Source of the DNA: Planctomycetota bacterium
GTDB taxonomy: Bacteria; Planctomycetota; UBA1135; GCA-002686595
Assembly (NCBI GenBank): GCA_029259635.1
Contig: JAJDEU010000056.1
Location: forward strand, 62,001-126,000
DNA length: 64,000 nt
Direction: 5' to 3'
Shown: positions 24,312 through 32,354 of the stretch, in pieces
Layout: each line of letters starts with the position of its first letter
How positions within the stretch are numbered: the stretch's first letter is position 1
Translations under genes and position numbers: made by a program
The notes under the pieces: generated by a model
Told to the model about the DNA's origin: nothing
What the model saw: only the letters and a program-made list of their open reading frames with translations
The model's database searches: none

Positions 24312-26956
24312 TACTCGTCACCTTTCTCGGTCGGGTTGTTCGCCCGGTCCTCGCTCTTGCTTGGACCATCTCCAGATTTATTGGCCTTCGCTTTCTCCCA
24401 GGGATTGCCATCCGCCCAGGGATTGCCGCCCTTGGACACCGGCTTCGGCTTCGCGGTCCCCTCGTGAGGCTTTCGATCCTCACGCCCCGGTCCGCCGTAG
24501 GAAGAGCGCTCGGCGGGCTTGCCGTAAGACGAACGGTTCCCCGAACTCTTCGACGCGCCCCACGCGCTGCCGCCTTGGCTTCCTTGTCCTCGGCCACGAT
24601 CGCTCGAGTACCGATCGTTCGAAGTGGGACGACTATCGCCGCGCTGGAAAGAGCCGCGCGTGTCGCGATTCATCGAACCCCGATCGCCCCCGCCCTTCCA
24701 AGCCGAGCCGGGCTTGCCGCCATAGCTGCTCCTCGCGCCACCTTGTCCTGAACCGCCCGCGCCCTTGGAATGAGAGCGATCGTAACCGCCGGAACTTCCG
24801 CCCTGGCTCCGTCCGCCGCTCCAACTTCCGCCGCCGCGCTGCTCCGACCGATCGCCGTAGCTCGAACCGCCGCGAGAATCGCGGGCACCGCCTCGACCGG
24901 ATCCGCCGCTCTGCCCGCCCCAAGCACTTCCACGCCCGCCATCGCGATCGCGAGCATCGGAGCTCTGTCCGGATTGCGAGCCACCTTTTCCGCCCCAAGC
25001 CCCGCCTCGGTTTCCACCGCGCTGGTCATCTCTTCCCTGCGGTGAGGAACCCGAGTTCGGGCGTCCCTGCCAACCACGAGAATCGTCGCGTCCACGGTTC
25101 TCACGCTGATCGCCATAGCCTCCCGAACCCGAACGATCCCGGTTTCCGTATCCGCCGGAACTCGAGCCACCGCCCGGACGGTAGCCCCCGCGTTGCTCGC
25201 CGCCGCCTTGGCGATATCCGCCGCGCTGTTCGCCGCCGCCTTGGCGATATCCGCCGCGCTGTTCGCCGCCGCCTTGGCGATAGCCGCCGCGCTGTTCGCC
25301 GCCGCCTTGGCGATAGCCGCCGCGCTGTTCGCCACCGCCTTGGCGATAGCCGCCGCGCTGTTCTCCACCGCCTTGACGATAGCCGCTGCGTTGTTCACCG
25401 CCGCCTTGGCGATACCCGCTGCGTTGTTCACCGCCGCCTTGGCGATACCCGCCTCCGCCCGCACCGGCCCCGCGTTCCCCGCCGTGACCTCGCTGACCGC
25501 CATAACCTTGGCCGCCGCGATTGCGGTCACCTCCGCTATAGCCACCCGACGGCCCGCGTGCATAGGCTCCTTCACGGCGATCTCCGGCAGCGCGATCCCG
25601 TCCGCCCCGCTGCTCGTTCGGGCGGCCCTGCCGGTCGCCGCGTTCGCCCTGAACTTCTCGCGAACCGGTCTCGCGCCGGTCGCGGCCGAAGCCCGAGCCG
25701 GCGGACTGCTTGCCTTTGCGCTCCGCAGCGATCAGAGCCGATCCCATCCCCGCGTTATCGCCATTCTCCGCGCGCGAGCGTGCGTCGCGACTGCGGGCGA
25801 AGAGTCGCTTCACCACGAGAGTCGCGTAGGAACCGCGCGGCAACTCGAAGCGCAGAACCACGGCGCTCAAGCCCGGGTGATCCGCATCCGGAACCGCCGG
25901 TCGTACGCGCAGGTGCTTGGGCAACACGATCAGCGCGCGCTCTTCGGGCTTCAGTTGAAAGCCCGGAACGCCATCGATTCTGAATGTATCGACCGACAAA
26001 CCCTCGGCTTCCAGCACGCGCGCGAACAGAGCACGGGTCTCTTCGCCCTCCACTCCTTCGAGTTTTTCACCGGGCAGAGGAAGGCCACCATCGACAAGCT
26101 TGAGCGGCGGCTCGCCGTCAAAGAAGACCAGCGGGCCCTCGACCGATGGAACACGCACTCGCGAGTCCGATTCGACACACTCGCGAATTCTCTCGGCCAC
26201 CGTCCGGTTCCAGATGTGTGATTGGAACGCGTACAGGTGAATCAAGCGCAGTCGAGTCGCCACGCGGTAGAACGCTCCGCCGAAGTCCTTCGGCTCGCCG
26301 CCGAGATGCTCGAAGATCGAGTGGTGAGCGCCAAACTTGCCGGCGATATCGCGGCAGCTGCGCCAGTCGCCCCAGTTGCGATGTAGGGCCGACTTGAAGG
26401 CCTTATTGCGCTCGTCATCGAAAGGCGACGGCGCGGTCAGCAGGTTTTTTAGGCCGCCTTCGTGATCCCCCATCATCAGGTCGCGCGCGATCCAGCCCTG
26501 ACCGTGGCGCAGATTGCCGAAGCGCTGTTCGTCGAAATAGTTCGGTACACCGAACTCGCGAACCGGCGCGATGTTCTTCTTGAAGATCGCAAGTTCGTGA
26601 TTCTCGACGGCTCGCACAGTGATCTCGAAGGAGTTGCCTTCGCTGTCCGCCGAACTCAACTCGGCTTCGGCGAATCCAATGTGCTCGATGCGAAGGTCCG
26701 GACGCTTGGTCTTGAGCGGCCGACGACCGGGCACCGTCATGTGCTGAATCGTAATGCCCTGACGGTCTTTCAGTCCGGCGACCGAGACTTGGCTCGGCTC
26801 GACATCGCACAGATGCGCGAGCTCGCTCACCGCCTCCGGCGTCGAGAGCTTCCGCTTCGTCACGCGATAGACCGAGAACGGGCCTTTCTTTTGAACGAGG
26901 CCGGGGCGCAAGACTTCCGTCACACGGAAATCACTAAAGCGATGCTTAATCTTCAT
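24311..26956 (-). CDS. truD: tRNA pseudouridine synthase TruD with ~490-residue RGG-rich tail
   Basis: 881 residues. The first ~388 are a complete TruD with catalytic Asp64 in GLKDRQG, NYFDEQRFGN at about 139-148 and the TRID-type insert and C-terminal strands. TruD makes pseudouridine-13 in tRNA. From about 390 the protein becomes a disordered Gly/Arg/Ser/Gln/Tyr tail: eight exact-length 11-residue repeats GYRQGGGEQR(G/S) at 503-590, then many RGG, GYG, SAWGG and SSYG units, ending in an acidic/Lys stretch. Such RGG tails bind RNA and promote condensates in other proteins. TruD enzymes are normally ~350 residues without this. It overlaps the rluA-type gene by ATGA and mtnP by one base. Confidence 0.93.
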   Translation of the reverse strand: MKIKHRFSDFRVTEVLRPGLVQKKGPFSVYRVTKRKLSTPEAVSELAHLCDVEPSQVSVAGLKDRQGITIQHMTVPGRRPLKTKRPDLRIEHIGFAEAELSSADSEGNSFEITVRAVENHELAIFKKNIAPVREFGVPNYFDEQRFGNLRHGQGWIARDLMMGDHEGGLKNLLTAPSPFDDERNKAFKSALHRNWGDWRSCRDIAGKFGAHHSIFEHLGGEPKDFGGAFYRVATRLRLIHLYAFQSHIWNRTVAERIRECVESDSRVRVPSVEGPLVFFDGEPPLKLVDGGLPLPGEKLEGVEGEETRALFARVLEAEGLSVDTFRIDGVPGFQLKPEERALIVLPKHLRVRPAVPDADHPGLSAVVLRFELPRGSYATLVVKRLFARSRDARSRAENGDNAGMGSALIAAERKGKQSAGSGFGRDRRETGSREVQGERGDRQGRPNEQRGGRDRAAGDRREGAYARGPSGGYSGGDRNRGGQGYGGQRGHGGERGAGAGGGGYRQGGGEQRSGYRQGGGEQRSGYRQGGGEQRGGYRQGGGEQRGGYRQGGGEQRGGYRQGGGEQRGGYRQGGGEQRGGYRQGGGEQRGGYRPGGGSSSGGYGNRDRSGSGGYGDQRENRGRDDSRGWQGRPNSGSSPQGRDDQRGGNRGGAWGGKGGSQSGQSSDARDRDGGRGSAWGGQSGGSGRGGARDSRGGSSYGDRSEQRGGGSWSGGRSQGGSSGGYDRSHSKGAGGSGQGGARSSYGGKPGSAWKGGGDRGSMNRDTRGSFQRGDSRPTSNDRYSSDRGRGQGSQGGSAWGASKSSGNRSSYGKPAERSSYGGPGREDRKPHEGTAKPKPVSKGGNPWADGNPWEKAKANKSGDGPSKSEDRANNPTEKGDE
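25187..25450 (-). repeat. Eight tandem 33-bp repeats inside truD
   Basis: 264 bp make eight in-phase 33-bp units coding for the 11-residue GYRQGGGEQR(G/S). Units differ by only a few bases (for example alternating gatatcc, gatagcc, gataccc in the plus-strand reading), so the array expanded recently. A ninth unit starts at 25186 and diverges after GYRPGGG. Confidence 0.95.
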
Positions 26957-27942
26957 CGGGAATACGGCCGTACCTTGGCCAGTTGCTTCAAAACACGGAG
27001 GAAATCCGCAGGGAGCGGCGACTCGACCGTGAGGGTCTCGCCTTGAATGGTCGGAAATTGAATGCGCTCCGCATGGAGCGTCAGTCGACCGATTAACGCT
27101 CGCTCGGGTCTTCCGGGCTTGCGCTTGTAATTGGGTTTAAAGTCGGAGAGCGAGAAGGCCTCGCGCCTCCCGTACAACGGATCGACGACCAGGGGAAAGC
27201 CGGTCTCCGCGAGGTGAACTCTTATCTGGTGCGTGCGCCCGGTGACGGGCATGCAGCGCATAAGGGTATAGCCGCGAAAGCGGCGCTCGACTCGAACGCG
27301 CGTCTGGGATTCTTTGCCCTTGTGGTCCACGCGCTGTCGTGAGCCGCGCTTTCCATCCGGTCCGAGCTTGAGATCGATCAGCTCTTCTTCGCCGTCGTCG
27401 AGCGGATGTTCGCCTTCCACCAGAGCGAGGTATTCCTTTTGAACTCCGCCGTGCTCGAACAGCCCGCGCAAGTGGCGCTCGGACTCGATGTCCTTCGCGC
27501 AAACCACAACGCCCGTCGTGTCCTTGTCCAGGCGATGAACCAATCGCGGTCGGTACACTTTTTCGGGTGCTGCCTTTGCGGCGAGCCACTGAACGGAGCC
27601 CGCGAGACTGCCCTTCTCCGGCGCCCAGCGCTCGGGTTCCGACGCGAGCCCGGCCGGCTTATCCACCACCAAGAGCTCGTCGCTCTCGAATAACACATTG
27701 ATCTCGACCGGCTTGGCGTCCATCGGCGAAGCCGGCGCGTCGGTTTCATCGAGGTTGAGAATCAGAGTCTCGCCCTCTTTCAAACGACGTGAGGGTAGCG
27801 CGGGCTCGCCATCGACGAGGATATTGCCCGAGCTGACTTCCCGACGCAGGAAGCCCTTGCTCAGGCCTGGGAACATCAGAGACAAATACTCATCGAGCTC
27901 GATTCCACTCTGCTCGAAGTCGATCGTAACGTACTCGCTCAT
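26953..27942 (-). CDS. RluA-family pseudouridine synthase
   Basis: 329 residues. An N-terminal S4 RNA-binding domain (about 14-75) precedes the RluA catalytic domain with LVHRLDKDTTGVVV, where the first Asp is catalytic, then GRTHQIRVHLAETGFPLVVDPLYG. It isomerises uridine to pseudouridine in 23S rRNA or tRNA; the exact site cannot be told. It overlaps truD by 4 bp and follows hpt by 2 bp, so two pseudouridine synthases of different families are translationally coupled. Confidence 0.92.
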   Translation of the reverse strand: MSEYVTIDFEQSGIELDEYLSLMFPGLSKGFLRREVSSGNILVDGEPALPSRRLKEGETLILNLDETDAPASPMDAKPVEINVLFESDELLVVDKPAGLASEPERWAPEKGSLAGSVQWLAAKAAPEKVYRPRLVHRLDKDTTGVVVCAKDIESERHLRGLFEHGGVQKEYLALVEGEHPLDDGEEELIDLKLGPDGKRGSRQRVDHKGKESQTRVRVERRFRGYTLMRCMPVTGRTHQIRVHLAETGFPLVVDPLYGRREAFSLSDFKPNYKRKPGRPERALIGRLTLHAERIQFPTIQGETLTVESPLPADFLRVLKQLAKVRPYSR

Positions 27943-27944
27943 GG

Positions 27945-28511
27945 CTACTGAACGTCGCTCTGCTGCAGGGTCGCGGCTTCGATAACCGAGCCCTTGAGCT
28001 CGCCGACGAAGGGCAGGTTGCGATACCGCCCCGCAAAGTCGAGTCCGTAACCGACGATGAAGGAATCATCGACGTCGAAACACTTGAAGTCGGCTTCCAT
28101 CGACACCACTCGGCGCGAGGGTTTGTCGAACAAGACGCAAGTCGCGACGCTGGTCGCCCCGAGTTCGATCAGTGTGTTCTGAAGAAAGTGGAGCGTCCGT
28201 CCCGTGTCGAGGATGTCGTCGACGAGCAGGAGCTCTCGGCCTTCAACCTCTTCACGCGAGGGAAGGTAACGGAGCTCGATCTCGCCCGATGTGACGCCAT
28301 CGCGATAGCTCTCGGTCGCGACGAACCCTAGCTCCATCGGAATAGGAAGTCGGCGAATCAAATCCGCGGCGAACACGCAGGAGCCCTTGAGCACCGACAC
28401 GACAGTGAATTCTCGGCCCCGATAAGCGGACGACACGCGCTCCGCCAGTGCATCCACACCGGTTCGAATCATCTCTTCAGAGAAGAGCACTCGTTCTACG
28501 TCCTCTATCAC
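27945..28511 (-). CDS. hpt: Hypoxanthine phosphoribosyltransferase
   Basis: 188 residues with the PRPP-binding motif LLLVDDILDTGRTL (about 95-108), SVLKGSCVFAADL near residue 40 and FIVGYGLDFAGRYRNLPFVG at the end, all typical of HPRT. It converts hypoxanthine or guanine and PRPP to IMP or GMP. First gene of the minus operon hpt-rluA-truD-mtnP; the promoter should lie in the gap just upstream (28512 onward). Confidence 0.93.
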   Translation of the reverse strand: MIEDVERVLFSEEMIRTGVDALAERVSSAYRGREFTVVSVLKGSCVFAADLIRRLPIPMELGFVATESYRDGVTSGEIELRYLPSREEVEGRELLLVDDILDTGRTLHFLQNTLIELGATSVATCVLFDKPSRRVVSMEADFKCFDVDDSFIVGYGLDFAGRYRNLPFVGELKGSVIEAATLQQSDVQ

Positions 28512-29507
28512 GCCTCGGGACCTCTACCAGCTCTACTGGTTTTGAATTCACCTGTACTATTAAAGACGGGAAGCGCGCCCGAAGGACCCGACTTCCCTTG
28601 CGCCATTGCGCCACTCAGTCTCCGCCACCCTGCCTGCGTCACGCTGCTCGCACCATCAGGTGCACCGACGTGTCGATCTTCGATCCAGCCGCAGGAGTGA
28701 GGGTCGCCCCCGTACAAAACCAAACCATCCCATGGGGACCGAGATGTTCAGACGGAGCTTCTCAGCAATTCCGGCCGAATACTCTACCCGCGAGTTTCTC
28801 ACCGCGCTACTTCGCTCACTCGCGCTTTCGCGCCTCTCCTCACTTCTTTATTCATCCGCCCATCCGGCAGAGTTCAGCTCCAGCGCCCAAGAGCCCACTT
28901 CCAAGCTCTAGGAGCCATTCCCGCTCGATCCAGGGCGATTCTGCGTGCTCGCCGAATTCGCAACGACCGCTTTGAGATCGGACGCCACTCCATCGATATC
29001 GCGCAAAACTCCTCCACCACCGCTCTCGAAGCCTCGCGGTTCCGGAGTACATCGAAAGGCGAGACGGGCTCTTGCCCGGTGTCGATCGCGCTGTAACCTG
29101 TTGGCTCGTTTCAACCGCAGGGCATCCCGAGCGCCGGCCACAAAGGGTCGCAATCGAATCCTTGCCGAGGTTGATTCACTCTCGAGAAGTTCGCCCCACC
29201 ACCGCGAAGCGAACGACATCGACGAGCCGGATTGAATGAATCGGGCTCTTTTCGAAACAGTAATCTCGACTAAAGGGATGGATGGAATCGGATTGACCGG
29301 GTGACTCCGTCATATCGACACAAGGCCGCGAGCCGCGCGGAAAACGAAAGAGCGCCCGCTCGCAAATACATGATCGCCCTCGGAAGCCAAGTTCTGACAG
29401 TGTGATTGAACTTTGTCCGGCACAGCATCAATCGTCGACCGATTCCGAAGTTTAAAAATCTTGGATGAGTTCCCTCATCCTCTTGAAAGGCAACTGAAGT
29501 TTCTCAA
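28512..29507. other. Kilobase without a convincing gene
   Basis: Frames of about 100 residues exist on both strands (for example near 28908-29219 minus), but they overlap each other, are Arg/Ser-rich and lack a start signal or recognisable motif, as expected of noncoding GC-rich DNA. A short CGGGC-TCTT-GCCCG hairpin sits at 29065-29078. A stronger GGATGAG-TTCC-CTCATCC hairpin lies at 29463-29480 before the next gene. The hpt promoter should be near the left end. I see no tRNA. Confidence 0.5.
29463..29480 (+). promoter_or_regulatory. Leader hairpin before small coiled-coil gene
   Basis: GGATGAG and CTCATCC form a perfect 7-bp stem with a TTCC loop, 27 bp upstream of the ATG at 29508. An A/T-rich TTTAAAAATC lies directly before it and could be a -10 region. 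It may be a terminator for anything reading in from the left or a 5' leader stabiliser. Confidence 0.4.
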
Positions 29508-29819
29508 ATGACTGAGAGCACGAAGCGCAAGTACACCCGCCGTACCGAAGAAGATCGAATTTTGGAGTTGGAGAATCGAATCCAGCTCATGAAAGCCAAG
29601 ATCGTCGAGAGGAATCAAAAAGACTCTCCTCTGATGAAAGAGCTTCCCAAACTTCAAGGGCGACTTCGAAAGTTCGCCGACCTCGCCATGGAGTGTGGTC
29701 GTGCGGACATCTCCAACTCGACGGTCGCCTTCTCCGCGGGAATTGGTCGCAGCCTCACCCCCGACCAGAGCGAGCTGAAGAGCTGGAACACGGAATCCGT
29801 CGCAGAAGAAGACGACTAG
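29508..29819 (+). CDS. Small basic/coiled-coil protein of unknown function
   Basis: 103 residues. The N-terminus is basic (STKRKYTRRTEEDR), like an AT-hook or nucleic-acid-binding tail, followed by a charged helix (about 14-60) with heptad-like Leu/Ile spacing (RILELENRIQLMKAKI) and an acidic C-terminus. The codon and residue composition (Lys, Glu, Met, Ile) is unlike shadow frames in this GC-rich DNA, which supports it being a real gene. A nucleoid- or RNA-associated role is only a guess. Confidence 0.65.
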   Translation: MTESTKRKYTRRTEEDRILELENRIQLMKAKIVERNQKDSPLMKELPKLQGRLRKFADLAMECGRADISNSTVAFSAGIGRSLTPDQSELKSWNTESVAEEDD

Positions 29820-29878
29820 GGCACTCGCCTGAGCTCGTTACCGATGGCGCGCGGTTTCCGGGCCCGAGCTCTGAACTC

Positions 29879-31543
29879 TCAGGGCGAGGTTCGGTACCAC
29901 CAGTCCACGCCATCGCCAAAGTCTTCGGAGCGCTCCCAGCCCTCCATCGAGTCCATGACGGAGTAGAACTTGGTGGTGTCTCCGATTCCCGTATCTCGAA
30001 AGAGAACGTGAGCGATTCCCGCATGTCGAAGATCCAGCGCGAGGGCACTGGGATTCGGCATTGCTGTGTTGAGTGAGAAGCTGAACAAGTCCGGAGTCGC
30101 GCTGCGGATCAGCTCCAGATGAACCGGGTTCGTTCTCGCGACGTAGGAGACCGGAACGCCGCGCTGGTGAACCGTTTGCCAAAACATCGATTCGGTTGCG
30201 CCCGAGTGGTAGGGAACCGTCAGGACTAAACCCTCGATCGATGAAGCCGCGATCCGCTCGACCGCTTCAGGCGCTTGGAAAGAGTGCGTCGGATAGGGTC
30301 CGACCCAAGACTCGAACAAGAGGACCAGCGTGAGCGAGCCGGCGACGACGCGACCTCGGCGCTGGTCCAATAACGACTGCAGGCCGTATCCAGCAGCGAT
30401 CGCGAGGAACAGCATCGCGGCCGGAAGGAATCGCGCGGGAACGCGCAGCATGTCGAGCGGCTGCACTTGGCGATAGAGACTCGAGAGCCAACCTTCGGGT
30501 TCGGATCCCGGGTCCCACGCGAGCAGAAAGAGTAGACCGAATCCGTAGAACCAAGGCCGCGCGGCTCGAACTCGGAAGAGCCCGATGAGCGCAAAGACGA
30601 GCAAGGCGATTCGGATTGACAAGCCCGCGTGCTCGGCGCGAAGCTCGGACGATTCGGCTCCGATCCCCGCAAACAGCGGGTGAAGGCCGGACGGCCGAAG
30701 GAAGTCGATCAAGCGCGGGTGGTACTCCTGGGCAAGAGCTCCATAGCCTCCGCTGGCTTGAACCTCGCGGGCCCACTCGGCGATAAACGGTTGCGCGGTC
30801 AGAGCGCAGGCGATCAGCGCCACTAAGATCGGCAGCGGTTGGAAGACGGACTTGCGGCTGGGCTCTTGCAGCTCGTCGCGATGCGGGCACACGAGGATCA
30901 GCACGAGACAGGCGATCGCGAGGTAGACCGTCTGGAGCGAGCCGGTCAGCAAGCAGAGTCCAAAGACCAATCCGAGCCCGAGGGCGGTGCTCCAGCTTCG
31001 CTCTGTCCCTCTTCGGTTCAGCCATCGCAGGAGAAACAGTAGGCCGAGCGGGAGCCACGGGCTCGCGAACAGGTTGAGATGGACCAGCCCCTTCTGCAAA
31101 AAGTACGGCGAGAAGCTCCACGCAAGTCCAACGAAGATGGCGGCAACCGGCCTCATTCGAAGCTCTCGTACAAGCGCGTAAGTCGCCGTAGTTGCCGCGG
31201 CGAACAGCAACAGGATCATCGCGTTCACCGAAAATATCAAACCGCCCATCCACTGCAGCGGAATCGAGACCAGGCCCCACAAGAAGGTATGAGTGTGAAA
31301 GGCGAGGCTGTGACCGGTCGGCGGAAAGATCTGGTCGCAGAAGAATGGCGAGCTGGTACTCCCGACCACTTCTCTCGCCCACCAAAAATTCCAGACCCAG
31401 ATATTCATATCCGAGCCCGCGAACGGAGCAAACCGCGCATCGTGCGGGAGCTGACCGGACATGTCCGACGCCAGCGGCCAAGTCGCCACTACGGCGATGG
31501 TCAAGCCCACCAGAAGGGCCAAGAAAAGTTCACGAGCTCGCAT
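29879..31543 (-). CDS. Polytopic membrane protein, GT-C/YfhO-like
   Basis: 554 residues with ten or more membrane spans. After the first span comes a loop with GSDMNIWVWNFWWARE, an acidic/aromatic pattern resembling the catalytic loop of lipid-sugar-dependent GT-C glycosyltransferases. The last ~150 residues are soluble. The acceptor is unknown. It is divergent from the NUDIX gene with a 136-bp gap that carries an inverted repeat. Confidence 0.75.
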   Translation of the reverse strand: MRARELFLALLVGLTIAVVATWPLASDMSGQLPHDARFAPFAGSDMNIWVWNFWWAREVVGSTSSPFFCDQIFPPTGHSLAFHTHTFLWGLVSIPLQWMGGLIFSVNAMILLLFAAATTATYALVRELRMRPVAAIFVGLAWSFSPYFLQKGLVHLNLFASPWLPLGLLFLLRWLNRRGTERSWSTALGLGLVFGLCLLTGSLQTVYLAIACLVLILVCPHRDELQEPSRKSVFQPLPILVALIACALTAQPFIAEWAREVQASGGYGALAQEYHPRLIDFLRPSGLHPLFAGIGAESSELRAEHAGLSIRIALLVFALIGLFRVRAARPWFYGFGLLFLLAWDPGSEPEGWLSSLYRQVQPLDMLRVPARFLPAAMLFLAIAAGYGLQSLLDQRRGRVVAGSLTLVLLFESWVGPYPTHSFQAPEAVERIAASSIEGLVLTVPYHSGATESMFWQTVHQRGVPVSYVARTNPVHLELIRSATPDLFSFSLNTAMPNPSALALDLRHAGIAHVLFRDTGIGDTTKFYSVMDSMEGWERSEDFGDGVDWWYRTSP

Positions 31544-31569
31544 CGGTGATGGTCGGAGAGTTTACGTAG

Positions 31570-31674
31570 GTCCGGAGTCAGGACAAAATCCAATGCCAAC
31601 CGATTGAGCGAGAGATCCCTCAAATGCACGAGCCCTGCAATCCAAAGGCACCTGACTACGTCCCGACTCCGGAC
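31570..31674. repeat. Inverted repeat pair between divergent genes
   Basis: GTCCGGAGTCAGGAC (31570-31584) recurs in inverted form at 31660-31674 with 14 of 15 bases matching; the spacer is 75 bp. The right arm ends 5 bp before the NUDIX ATG. It could be a paired operator, a long transcript hairpin, or the ends of a small invertible or mobile segment. Confidence 0.7.
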
Positions 31675-31679
31675 TTACT

Positions 31680-32213
31680 ATGAATCGCCACTCAGAGATC
31701 GAACTCCGCTCTTCCGACCGCGTCTTTGAAGGCGAGATCTTCGATGTTGTCGTCGAAAGTGTGCGCTTGCCGTCCGGCTTGGAGCAGAAGCTGGCCGTCG
31801 TCGATCACCATGGCGCTGTTGCCGTGGCGCCGCTCACCGACGACGGACGCCTGCTCCTGGTCCGTCAATACCGACACGCAACCGGCGATTGGCTCGTCGA
31901 GGTTCCCGCGGGCCGACTCGAATCCGGCGAAGACACCTTAACCGCCGCCAAGCGTGAGCTCGAAGAAGAGACGGGCCATCGAGCGGAGCACTGGGAACTC
32001 CTGAGAGCGTTCTATCCCGCGCCGGGTTTTTGCTCGGAGATCATTACGCTCTACCTCGCAACCGACCTCACTGAGGTTCCCGGCGGAGGCCTCGATTGCG
32101 ACGGCGACGAAGAGTTCAGTTACCTTCGACTCACGCCCGCAGAAGTCTTGGCCACCGATTGCAAAGACGCCAAGACTCTCCTCGCTGCCGCACTCCTCCT
32201 GAATCGCTCCTGA
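31680..32213 (+). CDS. NUDIX hydrolase, ADP-ribose pyrophosphatase type
   Basis: 177 residues with a complete Nudix box, GRLESGEDTLTAAKRELEEETG (about 80-101, described by G-x5-E-x7-REUxEExG), and PAPGFCSEIITLYLA downstream, typical of the ADP-ribose/NDP-sugar pyrophosphatase subgroup (NudF-like). It hydrolyses ADP-ribose or related nucleotide sugars to AMP and a sugar phosphate in the cytoplasm. A 15-bp inverted repeat arm ends just before the ATG, with no obvious Shine-Dalgarno. Confidence 0.88.
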   Translation: MNRHSEIELRSSDRVFEGEIFDVVVESVRLPSGLEQKLAVVDHHGAVAVAPLTDDGRLLLVRQYRHATGDWLVEVPAGRLESGEDTLTAAKRELEEETGHRAEHWELLRAFYPAPGFCSEIITLYLATDLTEVPGGGLDCDGDEEFSYLRLTPAEVLATDCKDAKTLLAAALLLNRS

Positions 32214-32217
32214 TCCG

Positions 32218-32231
32218 GCCGAACGTTCGGC
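32218..32231 (+). terminator. Possible terminator after NUDIX gene
   Basis: The perfect palindrome GCCGAACGTTCGGC begins 5 bp after the stop and is followed by TTTCTTCC. The stem is short (5 bp with an ACGT loop), so it is a weak candidate. Confidence 0.4.
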
Positions 32232-32354
32232 TTTCTTCCGCGAGTTCGCGGCCGCGGTTCATCGCGCATCCGGCGTGATCTCGACACCGCACCATCTTCC
32301 TCCAGCTCGCTCTTTCCGAGACGGCGGCTCCATGGTTCCTTTCGCGAACGGAAT

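Noticed and set aside
25187-25450. CRISPR-like array of 33-bp repeats
   Set aside because: The units are directly tandem with no spacers and stay in frame inside the truD coding sequence, so this is a coding minisatellite.
25193-26221. 342-codon Ala-rich plus-strand frame with regular repeats
   Set aside because: It is the antisense reading of the truD repeats; the repetition is inherited from the GYRQGGGEQR coding units.
28908-29219. 103-codon minus frame and the overlapping 96-codon plus frame in the empty kilobase
   Set aside because: They overlap each other, lack recognisable motifs and ribosome-binding signals, and have noncoding-type composition.
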